Origin: Chondrosia reniformis
Lineage: Eukaryota; Porifera; Demospongiae; Chondrillida; Chondrillidae
DNA length: 64,000 nucleotides
NCBI GenBank assembly: GCA_947172415.1
Contig: OX359198.1
Coordinates: 465,401-529,400 of the forward strand
Direction of reading: 5' to 3'
The notes below the pieces were generated by a model. The model saw nothing but the letters and a program-made list of their open reading frames with translations. It was not told the origin of the DNA and ran no database searches. This document shows positions 1 to 15,000 of this stretch, piece after piece. Each line of letters opens with the position of its first letter. Within the stretch, counting starts at the first letter, position 1. The position numbers and the translations under genes were made by a program.

Positions 1-1
1 A

Positions 2-3000
2 GACAACAGTGAATTTGAATTGAAAGAAGGTCAAAATTTGGGAATTTCAATGGACAGTACAGGAGACAGATTTATAGTGAGTGCAGGTAGTGTTTTAATG
101 TACAAGACTAACATACTGTACCAAGTAATAAAAATCATGAAGGAGACAAAGATTGACTGATGAGAAGGGTGGAATTCACAAAAACAGCTGTCTGACCCAG
201 TGGAGAACGAGAAGGAGAAAACTCTTGTATTCTCATCCAAAGCTCTCACTAGGTTTAGTTCCCCATAGGCCTTCTACTCTAATGTAGATGTAGCACATTG
301 AAAAGTGTGTTAGATTATTCATGTACAGTTTCCCTACATATTTCATCATATTAAACTTCTGTATACCAAAATTTTATTTATTTGTTCTGTGAAAATGTCT
401 TTTAAAACAGAATCTATATTGTTGCATAACATTACCAAATACTGTATGTGTCCATATATAGGTGTGTGCTCATAGGCACAGGGTGATAATAGAAGACAGT
501 CGAGACTTCAGAGCAGTTGGAGGCATATGCTATGAATCTGGAAGAGGTCTGACTGGATTCACAAGACTGGAGCCTTGTATTGACAGTAGGTCCAATGGGG
601 TATACGAATATAATACGTATGTGAAAGGGATAGGATGAAACATATACGTTATCCAAATAGTCTAAAACTCATTGAATGTATGGCCAACACTAGAACCAAC
701 AATCAGTCACTGAAAAAGATCCACGGGATTGAAACATTTGACCATGAACTCAACAAGAAGAACCAACTGCATCTCCAAATGCTCTTCAAGCCTAGGGTCC
801 AGCCCTTATCATAATGTATATGCTTGTATACATCTATGAGAGGTATCAAGTATTATATCACTATACTTTATCACAGTTTGTGAGACAAGGTGTCCCTCAA
901 ATGCTTGGCTGTAAAATATAATGTGTGATGAAAAATAGGGTAATTATCCAAGAATCTGAAATTCATATATTTATCTATTCACCAGAGCTTGAGGGAGTGA
1001 ATTCTAGTATACTTGGACTAGAATTTGAATGAATTCTATTATTACTAATAATTGGGTCACTGGAACATATATTACAATTGGCATATGTCATCTGTTGCTA
1101 GGTGATCAAAACCAACAGTTGCCCTATCGTGCTCCATCTGAACAATGTGCTGCGGGATCCTCCGTCACTCTTTTAGTGAGTTATTTAAAAGTCATATTGT
1201 ATAAATGTGTCATATATTATATGGACTAATTATAGCATTGCATTGAATAATATCTTTTGGTGCTTAATTGTATGAGTGCACTAGCTTATATATGTACATA
1301 TACGTACATATATTTTAGCTAATCTGCTATCTTAATGTAGAAGCTCCAGATGGTTACATAAATAGCATTATCCATTGCTCAATTGTATATATACGTATAC
1401 TATATATAGCCTGTTTCTACAGCGCTACATGTACGTATATATATAATATGGTATTACATAATTATGATAATGATTGCAGAGAAATAGAAATGTTGCTTTT
1501 GGTGCTCCGGCTGCAGGGTTCAGATATAGAAACTTTAGAGGTGAATATAATATAAGTATATACATTATATTCAAAGTTATTTGACATTCTTTTGTACTGT
1601 CATTACACATTCTTTATACATTAATATACCTTCATATACGTACGTATACATATAATTCATCCATAAATAGTACATATAGTACGTGTTCATGATCTTGTCT
1701 TGTGTACGCAGGAGCTGATATTATCTATGATGCCAGTGCTGATGTGTACAGGTACAGCCAGCCCTTTGATCCGGAGGGACATCCCATAACTGACGAGGAC
1801 TCTGACAACCCTGCAAGTTACTCTGACTACCACAGAGGTTACGCAATAGCCCGGGGGCGGATATTTACCCGTGTCCGTGAAAGTGAAGGTGAGGGTGTAG
1901 GCACACATACACAGCAAGTGAAAGTGTTTATACATTATTTGCTGTACGTACATTACGTTTATTATATATACGTATCTCTCACCATACATTAACTTTGTGT
2001 TGGAGATTTTAGTGTGCATTAAGGGTCGTCACTCCATCAAACAGTAATATGTGAAGCTAATACTTGATGTCAGCATTCACAGACATGTATGAAACATTTG
2101 CAAAGAGTTTTAGAAATTTCAATTTTTGTTCATATTTGCCCTATCTCTCACCATACATTAACTTTGTGTTGGAGATTTTAATGTACATTAAGGGTCGTCA
2201 CTCCATCAAACAGCAATTAAGATGTGAAGCAAATACTTGATGTCAGCATTCAGAGACATGTATGAATCATTTGCAAAGAGTTTTAGAAGTTTCAATTTTT
2301 GTTCATATTTGCCCTATCTCTCACCATACATTAACTTTGTGTTGGAGATTTTAATGTACATTAAGGGTCGTCACTCCATCAAACAGCAAGATGTGAAGCC
2401 AATACTTGATGTCAGCATTCACAGACATGTATGAAACATTTGCAAAGAGTTTTAGAAGTTTCAATTTTTGTTCATATTTGCCCTATCTCTCACCATACAT
2501 TAACTTTGTGTTGGAGATTTTAATGTACATTAAGGGTCGTGACTCCATCAAACAGCAATTAAGATGTGAAGCTAATACTTGTTGTTAGCATTCACAGACA
2601 TGTATGAAACATTTGCAAAGAATTTTAGAAGTTTCATTTTTTGTTCATTTTGCCCTATCTCTCACCATACATTAACTTTGTGTTGGAGATTTTAATGTAC
2701 ATTAAGGGTCGTCACTCCATCAAACAGCAAGATGTGAAGCCAATACTTGATGTCAGCATTCACAGACATGTATGAAACATTTGCAAAGAGTTTTAGAAGT
2801 TTCAATTTTTGTTCATATTTGCCCTATCTCTCACCATACATTAACTTTGTGTTGGAGATTTTAATGTACATTAAGGGTCGTGACTCCATCAAACAGCAAT
2901 TAAGATGTGAAGCTAATACTTGATGTCAGCATTCACAGACATGTATGAAACATTTGCAAAGAGTTTTAGAAATTTCAATTTTTGTTCATATTTGCCCTAT

Positions 3001-6000
3001 CTCTCACCATACATTAACTTTGTGTTGGAGATTTTAATGTACATTAAGGGTCGTCACTCCATCAAACAGCAAGATGTGAAGCCAATACTTTATGTCAGCA
3101 TTCACAGACATGTATGAATCATTTGCAAAGAGTTTTAGAAGTTTCAATTTTTGTTCATATTTGCCCTATCTCTCACCATACATTAACTTTGTGTTGGAGA
3201 TTTTAATGTACATTAAGGGTCGTCACTCCATCAAACAGCAAGATGTGAAGCCAATATTTGATGTCAGCATTCACAGACATGTATGAAACATTTGCAAAGA
3301 GTTTTAGAAGTTTCAATTTTTGTTCATATTTGCCCTATCTCTCACCATACATTAACTTTGTGTTGGAGATTTTAATGTACATTAAGGGTCGTGACTCCAT
3401 CAAACAGCAATTAAGATGTGAAGCAAATACTTGATGTCAGCATTCACAGACATGTATGAAACATTTGCAAAGAGTTTTAGAAATTTCAATTTTTGTTCAT
3501 ATTTGCCCTATCTCTCACCATACATTAACTTTGTGTTGGAGATTTTAATGTACATTAAGGGTCGTCACTCCATCAAACAGTAATATGTGAAGCTATATAA
3601 TACTTGATGTCAGCATTCACAGACATGTATGAATCATTTCCAAAGAGTTTTAGAAATTTCAATTTTTGTTCATATTTGCCCTATCTCTCACCATACATTA
3701 ACTTTGTGTTGGAGATTTTAATGTACATTAAGGGTCGTCACTCCATCAAACAGCAAGATGTGAAGCCAATACTTGATGTCAGCATTCACAGACATGTATG
3801 AAACATTTGCAAAGAGTTTTAGAAGTTTCAATTTTTGTTCATATTTGCCCTATCTCTCACCATACATTAACTTTGTGTTGGAGATTTTAATGTACATTAA
3901 GGGTCGTCACTCCATCAAACAGCAAGATGTGAAGCCAATACTTGATGTCAGCATTCACAGACATGTATGAAACATTTGCAAAGAGTTTTAGAAGTTTCAA
4001 TTTTTGTTCATATTTGCCCTATCTCTCACCATACATTAACTTTGTGTTGGAGATTTTAATGTACATTAAGGGTCGTCACTCCATCAAACAGTAATATGTG
4101 AAGCTAATACTTTATGTCAGCATTCACAGACATGTATGAAACATTTGCAAAGAGTTTTAGAAGTTTCAATTTTTGTTCATATTTGCCCTATCTCTCACCA
4201 TACATTAACTTTGTGTTGGAGATTTTAATGTACATTAAGGGTCGTGACTCCATCAAACAGCAATTAAGATGTGAAGCAAATACTTGATGTCAGCATTCAC
4301 AGACATGTATGAAACATTTGCAAAGAGTTTTAGAAATTTCAATTTTTGTTCATATTTGCCCTATCTCTCACCATACGTACATAACACTTGTATGGTAGAT
4401 TTTTAAAGTACATTAAGGGCCGTAACTCCAACAAACAGCAAGATGTGAAGCTAATACTTGTTGTTAGCATTCACAGACATGTATGAAACATTTCCAAAGA
4501 ATTTTAGAAGTTTCATTTTTTGTTCATTTTGCCCTATCTCTCACCATACATTAACTTTGTGTTGGAAATTTTAAATGTACATTAAGGGTCGTCACTCCAT
4601 CAAACAGCAAGATGTGAAGCCAATACTTGATGTCAGCATTCACAGACATGTATGAATCATTTCCAAAGAGTTTTAGAAATTTCAATTTTTGTTCATATTT
4701 GCCCTATCTCTCACCATACATTAACTTTGTGTTGGAGATTTTAATGTACATTAAGGGTCGTAACTCCATCAAGCAGCAAGATGTGAAGCCAATACTTGAT
4801 GTCAGCATTCACAGACATGTATGAAACATTTGCAAAGAGTTTTAGAAATTTCAATTTTTGTTCATATTTGCCCTATCTCTCACCATACATTAACTTTGTG
4901 TTGGAGATTTTAATGTACATTAAGGGTCGTCACTCCATCAAATAGTAATATGTGAAGCTAATACTTGATGTCAGCATTCACAGACATGTATGAAACATTT
5001 GCAAATAGTTTTAGAAATTTCAATTTTTGTTCATATTTGCCCTATCTCTCACCATACGTACCTAACACTTGTATGGTAGATTTTTAAAGTACATTAAGGG
5101 CCGTAACTCCAACAAACAGCAAGATGTGAAGCTAATACTTGTTGTTAGCATTCACAGACATGTATGAAACATTTCCAAAGAATTTTAGAAGTTTCATTTT
5201 TTGTTCATTTTGCCCTATCTCTCACCATACATTAACTTTGTGTTGGAAATTTTAATGTACATTAAGGGTCGTCACTCCATCAAACAGCAAGATGTGAAGC
5301 CAATACTTGATGTCAGCATTCACAGACATGTATGAATCATTTCCAAAGAGTTTTAGAAATTTCAATTTTTGTTCATATTTGCCCTATCTCTCACCATACA
5401 TTAACTTTGTGTTGGAGATTTTAATGTACATTAAGGGTCGTAACTCCATCAAGCAGCAAGATGTGAAGCCAATACTTGATGTCAGCATTCACAGACATGT
5501 ATGAAACATTTCCAAAGAGTTTTAGAAATTTCAATTTTTGTTCATATTTGCCCTATCTCTCACCATACATTAACTTTGTGTTGGAGATTTTAATGTACAT
5601 TAAGGGTCGTCACTCCATCAAACAGTAATATGTGAAGCTAATACTTGATGTCAGCATTCACAGACATGTATGAAACATTTGCAAAGAGTTTTAGAAGTTT
5701 CAATTTTTGTTCATATTTGCCCTATCTCTCACCATACATTAACTTTGTGTTGGAGTTTTAATGTACATTAAGGGTCGTCACTCCATCAAACAGTAATATG
5801 TGAAGCTAATACTTGATGTCAGCATTCACAGACATGTATGAATCATTTGCAAAGAGTTTTAGAAGTTTCAATTTTTGTTCATATTTGCCCTATCTCTCAC
5901 CATACATTAACTTTGTGTTTGAAATTTTAATGTACATTAAGGGTCGTCACTCCATCAAGCAGCAAGATGTGAAGCCAATACTTTATGTCAGCATTCACAG

Positions 6001-9000
6001 ACATGTATGAAACATTTGCAAAGAGTTTTAGAAGTTTCAATTTTTGTTCATATTTGCCCTATCTGTCACCATACATTAACTTTGTATGTTAGATTTTAAT
6101 GTACATTAAGGGTCGTAACTCCATCAAACAGTAAGATGTAAAGCTAATACTTGATGTCAGCATTCACAGACATGTATGAAACATTTCCAAAGAGTTTCAG
6201 AAATTTCAATTTTTGTTCATATTTGCCCTATCTCTCACCATACGTACATAACACTTGTATGGTAGATTTTTAAAGTACATTAAGGGCCGTAACTCCAACA
6301 AACAGCAAGATGTGAAGCTAATACTTGTTGTTAGCATTCACAGACATGTATGAAACATTTCCAAAGAATTTTAGAAGTTTCATTTTTTGTTCATTTTGCC
6401 CTATCTCTCACCATACATTAACTTTGTGTTGGAAATTTTAATGTACATTAAGGGTCGTCACTCCATCAAACAGCAAGATGTGAAGCCAATACTTGATGTC
6501 AGCATTCACAGACATGTATGAATCATTTCCAAAGAGTTTTAGAAATTTCAATTTTTGTTCATATTTGCCCTATCTCTCACCATACATTAACTTTGTGTTG
6601 GAGATTTTAATGTACATTAAGGGTCGTAACTCCATCAAGCAGCAAGATGTGAAGCCAATACTTGATGTCAGCATTCACAGACATGTATGAAACATTTCCA
6701 AAGAGTTTTAGAAATTTCAATTTTTGTTCATATTTGCCCTATCTCTCACCATACATTAACTTTGTGTTGGAGATTTTAATGTACATTAAGGGTCGTAACT
6801 CCATCAAACAGTAAGATGTAAAGCTAATACTTGATGTCAGCATTCACAGACATGTATGAAACATTTCCAAAGAGTTTCAGAAGTTTCAATTTTTGTTCAT
6901 ATTTGCCCTATCTCTCACCATACATTAACTTTGTGTTGGAGATTTTAATGTACATTAAGGGTCGTCACTCCATCAAACAGTAATATGTGAAGCTAATACT
7001 TTATGTCAGCATTCACAGACATGTATGAAACATTTGCAAAGAGTTTTAGAAGTTTCAATTTTTGTTCATATTTGCCCTATCTCTCACCATACATTAACTT
7101 TGTGTTGGAGATTTTAATGTACATTAAGGGTCGTGACTCCATCAAACAGCAATTAAGATGTGAAGCAAATACTTGATGTCAGCATTCACAGACATGTATG
7201 AAACATTTGCAAAGAGTTTTAGAAATTTCAATTTTTGTTCATATTTGCCCTATCTCTCACCATACGTACATAACACTTGTATGGTAGATTTTTAAAGTAC
7301 ATTAAGGGCCGTAACTCCAACAAACAGCAAGATGTGAAGCTAATACTTGTTGTTAGCATTCACAGACATGTATGAAACATTTCCAAAGAATTTTAGAAGT
7401 TTCATTTTTTGTTCATTTTGCCCTATCTCTCACCATACATTAACTTTGTGTTGGAAATTTTAATGTACATTAAGGGTCGTCACTCCATCAAACAGCAAGA
7501 TGTGAAGCCAATACTTGATGTCAGCATTCACAGACATGTATGAATCATTTCCAAAGAGTTTTAGAAATTTCAATTTTTGTTCATATTTGCCCTATCTCTC
7601 ACCATACATTAACTTTGTGTTGGAGATTTTAATGTACATTAAGGGTCGTAACTCCATCAAGCAGCAAGATGTGAAGCCAATACTTGATGTCAGCATTCAC
7701 AGACATGTATGAAACATTTGCAAAGAGTTTTAGAAATTTCAATTTTTGTTCATATTTGCCCTATCTCTCACCATACATTAACTTTGTGTTGGAGATTTTA
7801 ATGTACATTAAGGGTCGTCACTCCATCAAATAGTAATATGTGAAGCTAATACTTGATGTCAGCATTCACAGACATGTATGAAACATTTGCAAATAGTTTT
7901 AGAAATTTCAATTTTTGTTCATATTTGCCCTATCTCTCACCATACGTACATAACACTTGTATGGTAGATTTTTAAAGTACATTAAGGGCCGTAACTCCAA
8001 CAAACAGCAAGATGTGAAGCTAATACTTGTTGTTAGCATTCACAGACATGTATGAAACATTTCCAAAGAATTTTAGAAGTTTCATTTTTTGTTCATTTTG
8101 CCCTATCTCTCACCATACATTAACTTTGTGTTGGAAATTTTAATGTACATTAAGGGTCGTCACTCCATCAAACAGCAAGATGTGAAGCCAATACTTGATG
8201 TCAGCATTCACAGACATGTATGAATCATTTCCAAAGAGTTTTAGAAATTTCAATTTTTGTTCATATTTGCCCTATCTCTCACCATACATTAACTTTGTGT
8301 TGGAGATTTTAATGTACATTAAGGGTCGTAACTCCATCAAGCAGCAAGATGTGAAGCCAATACTTGATGTCAGCATTCACAGACATGTATGAAACATTTC
8401 CAAAGAGTTTTAGAAGTTTCAATTTTTGTTCATATTTGCCCTATCTCTCACCATACATTAACTTTGTGTTGGAGATTTTAATGTACATTAAGGGTCGTCA
8501 CTCCATCAAACAGTAATATGTGAAGCTAATACTTGATGTCAGCATTCACAGACATGTATGAAACATTTGCAAAGAGTTTTAGAAGTTTCAATTTTTGTTC
8601 ATATTTGCCCTATCTCTCACCATACATTAACTTTGTGTTGGAGTTTTAATGTACATTAAGGGTCGTCACTCCATCAAACAGTAATATGTGAAGCTAATAC
8701 TTTATGTCAGCATTCACAGACATGTATGAAACATTTGCAAAGAGTTTTAGAAGTTTCAATTTTTGTTCATATTTGCCCTATCTCTCACCATACATTAACT
8801 TTGTGTTGGAGATTTTAATGTACATTAAGGGTCGTCACTCCATCAAACAGTAATATGTGAAGCTAATACTTGATGTCAGCATTCAGAGACATGTATGAAA
8901 CATTTCCAAAGAGTTTTAGAAGTTTCAATTTTTGTTCATATTTGCCCTATCTCTCACCATACATTAACTTTGTGTTGGAGATTTTAATGTACATTAAGGG

Positions 9001-12000
9001 TCGTCACTCCATCAAACAGTAATATGTGAAGCTAATACTTGATGTCAGCATTCACAGACATGTATGAATCATTTGCAAAGAGTTTTAGAAGTTTCAATTT
9101 TTGTTCATATTTGCCCTATCTCTCACCATACATTAACTTTGTGTTGGAGATTTTAATGTACATTAAGGGTCGTAACTCCATCAAGCAGCAAGATGTGAAG
9201 CCAATACTTGATGTCAGCATTCACAGACATGTATGAAACATTTCCAAAGAGTTTTAGAAGTTTCAATTTTTGTTCATATTTGCCCTATCTCTCACCATAC
9301 ATTAACTTTGTGTTGGAGATTTTAATGTACATTAAGGGTCGTCACTCCATCAAACAGTAATATGTGAAGCTAATACTTGATGTCAGCATTCACAGACATG
9401 TATGAAACATTTGCAAAGAGTTTTAGAAGTTTCAATTTTTGTTCATATTTGCCCTATCTCTCACCATACATTAACTTTGTGTTGGAGTTTTAATGTACAT
9501 TAAGGGTCGTCACTCCATCAAACAGTAATATGTGAAGCTAATACTTTATGTCAGCATTCACAGACATGTATGAAACATTTGCAAAGAGTTTTAGAAGTTT
9601 CAATTTTTGTTCATATTTGCCCTATCTCTCACCATACATTAACTTTGTGTTGGAGATTTTAATGTACATTAAGGGTCGTCACTCCATCAAACAGTAATAT
9701 GTGAAGCTAATACTTGATGTCAGCATTCAGAGACATGTATGAAACATTTCCAAAGAGTTTTAGAAGTTTCAATTTTTGTTCATATTTGCCCTATCTCTCA
9801 CCATACATTAACTTTGTGTTGGAGATTTTAATGTACATTAAGGGTCGTCACTCCATCAAACAGTAATATGTGAAGCTAATACTTGATGTCAGCATTCACA
9901 GACATGTATGAATCATTTGCAAAGAGTTTTAGAAGTTTCAATTTTTGTTCATATTTGCCCTATCTCTCACCATACATTAACTTTGTGTTGGAAATTTTAA
10001 TGTACATTAAGGGTCGTCACTCCATCAAGCAGCAAGATGTGAAGCCAATACTTTATGTCAGCATTCACAGACATGTATGAAACATTTGCAAAGAGTTTTA
10101 GAAGTTTCAATTTTTGTTCATATTTGCCCTATCTGTCACCATACATTAACTTTGTATGTTAGATTTTAATGTACATTAAGGGTCGTAACTCCATCAAACA
10201 GTAAGATGTAAAGCTAATACTTGATGTCAGCATTCACAGACATGTATGAAACATTTCCAAAGAGTTTCAGAAATTTCAATTTTTGTTCATATTTGCCCTA
10301 TCTCTCACCATACGTACATAACACTTGTATGGTAGATTTTTAAAGTACATTAAGGGCCGTAACTCCAACAAACAGCAAGATGTGAAGCTAATACTTGTTG
10401 TTAGCATTCACAGACATGTATGAAACATTTCCAAAGAATTTTAGAAGTTTCATTTTTTGTTCATTTTGCCCTATCTCTCACCATACATTAACTTTGTGTT
10501 GGAAATTTTAATGTACATTAAGGGTTGTCACTCCATCAAACAGCAAGATGTGAAGCCAATACTTGATGTCAGCATTCACAGACATGTATGAATCATTTCC
10601 AAAGAGTTTTAGAAATTTCAATTTTTGTTCATATTTGCCCTATCTCTCACCATACATTAACTTTGTGTTGGAGATTTTAATGTACATTAAGGGTCGTAAC
10701 TCCATCAAGCAGCAAGATGTGAAGCCAATACTTGATGTCAGCATTCACAGACATGTATGAAACATTTCCAAAGAGTTTTAGAAATTTCAATTTTTGTTCA
10801 TATTTGCCCTATCTCTCACCATACGTACATTAACTTTGTGTTGGAGATTTTAATGTACATTAAGGGTCGTAACTCCATCAAACAGTAAGATGTAAAGCTA
10901 ATACTTGATGTCAGCATTCACAGACATGTATGAAACATTTCCAAAGAGTTTCAGAAATTTCAATTTTTGTTCATATTTGCCCTATCTCTCACCATACGTA
11001 CATAACACTTGTATGGTAGATTTTTAAAGTACATTAAGGGCCGTAACTCCAACAAACAGCAAGATGTGAAGCCAATACTTGTTGTTAGCATTCACAGACA
11101 TGTATGAAACATTTCCAAAGAATTTTAGAAGTTTCAATTTTTGTTCATATTTGCCCTATCTCTCACCATACATTACGTATGGTGAGAGATAGGGCAAATT
11201 AGAATAGATATCAAAATTTGCAAAACTCAATGAAAACCTTACATACATCTCTGTGAATACTGAGATAGAGTTTCAGATTCATATCTTTTCATTTGGAAGA
11301 GTTACAGCACCATAATGTACATTAAATTTCTACTATACGACCTTTAATGGTGTAGCATTTATATCGTGCGATACTATTATGGAAATTATCGGCATACCAA
11401 GTTTAAATGATTTGACATGAATGGGACAACCAGAAACACGCAGGGACAGTCCAGAACGCAGCTATCTGAAGGCCTTTACATAGAGGCCGGTAGCCATTAT
11501 ACTATTACAGCAATTGAGATTGAGTGTGGCTGGTTATACTAGTTTACCTTCATATCGGAACACCTCTCGCAAAAATCGTTTCTACATGGGACCAGAAAAG
11601 TAGTTCTCCTCCGCCAATCTAGACACTTACAGGATTCTATCCATTTTTCCCAGTTTCTAGATGAACCACAAATACTGGATATACCTTTAAAATGGCTTGG
11701 AACGATGCACTGATCCCGAATTAACTTGATATAATTTGACTACATTTTTCTCGCAAATACCCTATTCTTAAGTATGGAATAGCGCCAACCACAATCGTTT
11801 ACTTTTGAAATTTTGTTGTTTAAATAGAAGCGCAAAACCTTATAAAGTAGGCCTACCTGGACACATCTCTATGGTGGTTGCGGTTCCCATAGAGGTTGGT
11901 AGCGCTTAGACTCTGAAGCTGTCTCCTAATCGGTTGGTGCCATAGAGACGTGACCTATTGCTCACCAATAATCCGGATTTCGGGGGGGTTCCACGTAATG

Positions 12001-15000
12001 TGGGATTGGCATCTGATATCTTAGGATTCATATGAGTCGGCCATATCGAGAAGAACTGGTTCTTCTCACGCAAGTGACACCCAAAGCTCAACTCGGCAGA
12101 GCGTTACCACCGATCCCGGCCTCTGAGCGTCGTGGATGGTAGCGTTCGGTATGGTCCAACTGTTTTTCTTTGGAGTTTCGTTGGCCGTCGATCGGCAAAA
12201 TTTCACTTTAACGACATCCATATAATGTATGTGGATAAATACTGCTTCAACAACAATCAAGTACTATACAGTGCATATCCATGTGTATAAGAAATCTTTG
12301 GAAGCGCTCTAGTTATTCGGATATACATATATTATAGTATCGCATTTGGTACCTACTCACGGTCGGCCATTTATAGTATTGTACAATTATCGTATATATA
12401 AATTTAATACACATTTATTGCTGTAACTCTTTCAAACACCAACATATGAAGCTAATACTTGATGTCAGCATTCACAGACATGTATGAAACATTTGCAAAG
12501 AGTTTTAGAAGTTTCAATTTTTGTTCATATTTGCCCTACGTACTGTGTACATTTAGTGTAATCTGTATATACTATTGTATATATACTGTGTACATTTGTA
12601 CATTTGTACTATTGTATATATACTGTGTACATTTAGTGTAATCTGTACTATTGTATATATACTGTATACATTTGTACTATTGTATATATACTGTATACAT
12701 TTGTACTATTGTGTATATACTGTATACATTTGTACTATTGTGTATATACTGTGTACATTTAGTGTAATCTGTATATACTATTGTATATATACTGCACAAA
12801 ATATAATATACTATACCTACGTATACTGTTGTTAAGCTCTATATCTCCTATATTAGATATAATTGTAGGAATGCCTCGAGGTCTACGTGGGAGCTATTTA
12901 GGAGCGGTAAGTTTCACACCGTGCTGATCCATCTATACATCTAAAACATCACTATTTCCTTGGCAGGTGGGAATACATAGCTATACCGTTGAGACTAGAA
13001 CTTTAACAATTGTTAATGATTTTCGACGACGTGCAACATACATATCCAGATTGACATTTATTGCTGAAGGCGAGCAGGTGGGTGATTAACACATGGACTC
13101 AGTTGCTATAGCAACTCCCTTTGATATGTACATAGAGCACTGTTGGGGGATTAGCTCTAATTTCCAATTTTATTCATTTTGTTTATTGTGACAGCTGGCC
13201 AGTTATTTTGGCGGGAGTGTGGCGGCAGTGGACCTGAACAACGATGGGTTTGATGAAGTGTTGGTGGGCGCACCGCTGTACACATTTGATCACAGGGGAT
13301 CACCTGAAGCCGGGAAAGTGACAGTCTACCTGAACCAACAAGGCTCCCTGAATGAACAGAACAAGATTGATATAAATGGGCCGATGAAGGCCTATGCTCG
13401 ATTTGGACACGCTATGACTGGAATAGGAGATGTAAATGGGGATCAATTCAATGGTAATCATTTCTTATCCATCCGCCCACCCATCCACTTATCCACCCAT
13501 CCACCCACCCATCCATCCACCCATCCACCACTCTGTCCATTAAATCCAGATGTTGCTATCAGTGCTCCGTTCAAGTTTGGTGCTGACCAGATGGATAACT
13601 TTGCTGGTGCTGTTTACATATATTTGGGATCAGTAGCAGGCATCCAGACCACTCCTGGTCAAGTTATCATGGGGAATTCCCTTAATCTGCAACCAAGTAT
13701 CCTGTCTGGACTGGTAGGGTTTGGGGCTCATCTTTTTTCTGCTGATGTTGATAACAATGGTTTCCAAGGTAACCAGATTTAGTACAAGATTGTTCCTAAC
13801 TCAATCAATGCTATATTGTAACTGTATTTATACAGACTTGTTAATTGGTGCTTTTCAGTCAAGGAAAGTGGTTGTCTTAAGGTACATTTCATTACTCAAC
13901 CAATAGACTGACCAGTCCTGCATGTGTTAAAGTATTTAGCTGTTTCTTCTTGAAACCATTAGAACGAGACCCATCCTTAATATTGAGACTTCTTTGACAT
14001 CTAATGTGACCTCCGTGTCAGAGAAGGACAGTTGCTTAATCAGTGGCATGGCAACCACATGGTAGGGACACTCCCTGTGATGTACCTTTAGACATACATT
14101 CTATCGTATACCATACTTGTATTCTTTAATCAATATATCTGTCATCTATATTTTGTAGTTTTGCAGTTGAAGTGTGTTTTAGTCTTAGCGGTAGAGGATT
14201 CAGGAATAACCAACTATTTGGTAAGCATTCTGTGAACCGTCTTCACATTCCTAGAAAGGTCTTTATATCTTACATGTATATATAATATATGTATGTATAC
14301 TTTTTGACTGCAGATGTTAAGTATAATCTCACGGCTGATGCTCGACTAACTTTTCCTGAAACTGGAGGATCATTTCTTCAAAACACAATTCCGAATCAAG
14401 TTGGTAATGCTCCAACTTGTGAAAGTCATCTGGTGCTTCTGAATGTAAGTAAGGCATGTGACCTACATGTGACAATCATGTGACTAACTGTACATTTTAT
14501 GCTTCTCTTTATAGATTAATGTGATTGACTTGGATGGTCCCATCACAGTGAGCACATCTCCTTTCCTGACAGATGATGCAGTCCAGCTTTCAGCTTCAAA
14601 TGGGAATGAGGATCCGGCAGATCTAGCAGACAGACCTGCTCGTCAGGTATCAGGTCAGAGACTAGTTACAGTGAGTAATTGTTTGTGTATATTCTGTTAT
14701 AAGGTATAAGGATAAGGATATAAGGTATAAGGATAAGGATATAAGGTATAAGGATAAGGATATAAGGTATAAGGTATAAGGATATAAGGTATAAGGATAA
14801 GGTATAAGGATAAGGATATAAGGTATAAGGTATAAGGATAAGGATATAAGGTATAAGGATAAGGTATAAGGATAAGGTATAAGGATAAGGATATAAGGTA
14901 TAAGGATAAGGTATAAGGATAAGGTATAAGGATAAGGATATAAGGTATAAGGATAAGGTATAAGGATAAGGTATAAGGATAAGGATATAAGGTATAAGGA

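Larger units (their letters stand above)
1889..12868 (+). other. 10,980 bp integrin intron carrying a satellite array and a transposon
   Basis: The donor after 1888 (gtgagg) and the acceptor before 12869 (attgtag) join phase-1 exons in frame. Other introns of this gene mostly run from about 60 to 800 bp. The excess length is the satellite array (about 1971-11171), an inverted-repeat element (about 11172-12537) and an AT-rich minisatellite (12540-12800). Confidence 0.8.

Noticed and set aside
2237-10760. Repeated 65-codon open frame (MMSAFTDMYES...) as a multicopy gene or peptide array
   Set aside because: It follows the satellite period exactly, runs across monomer borders, has no separate promoter or codon bias, and many monomers lack it through small length changes.
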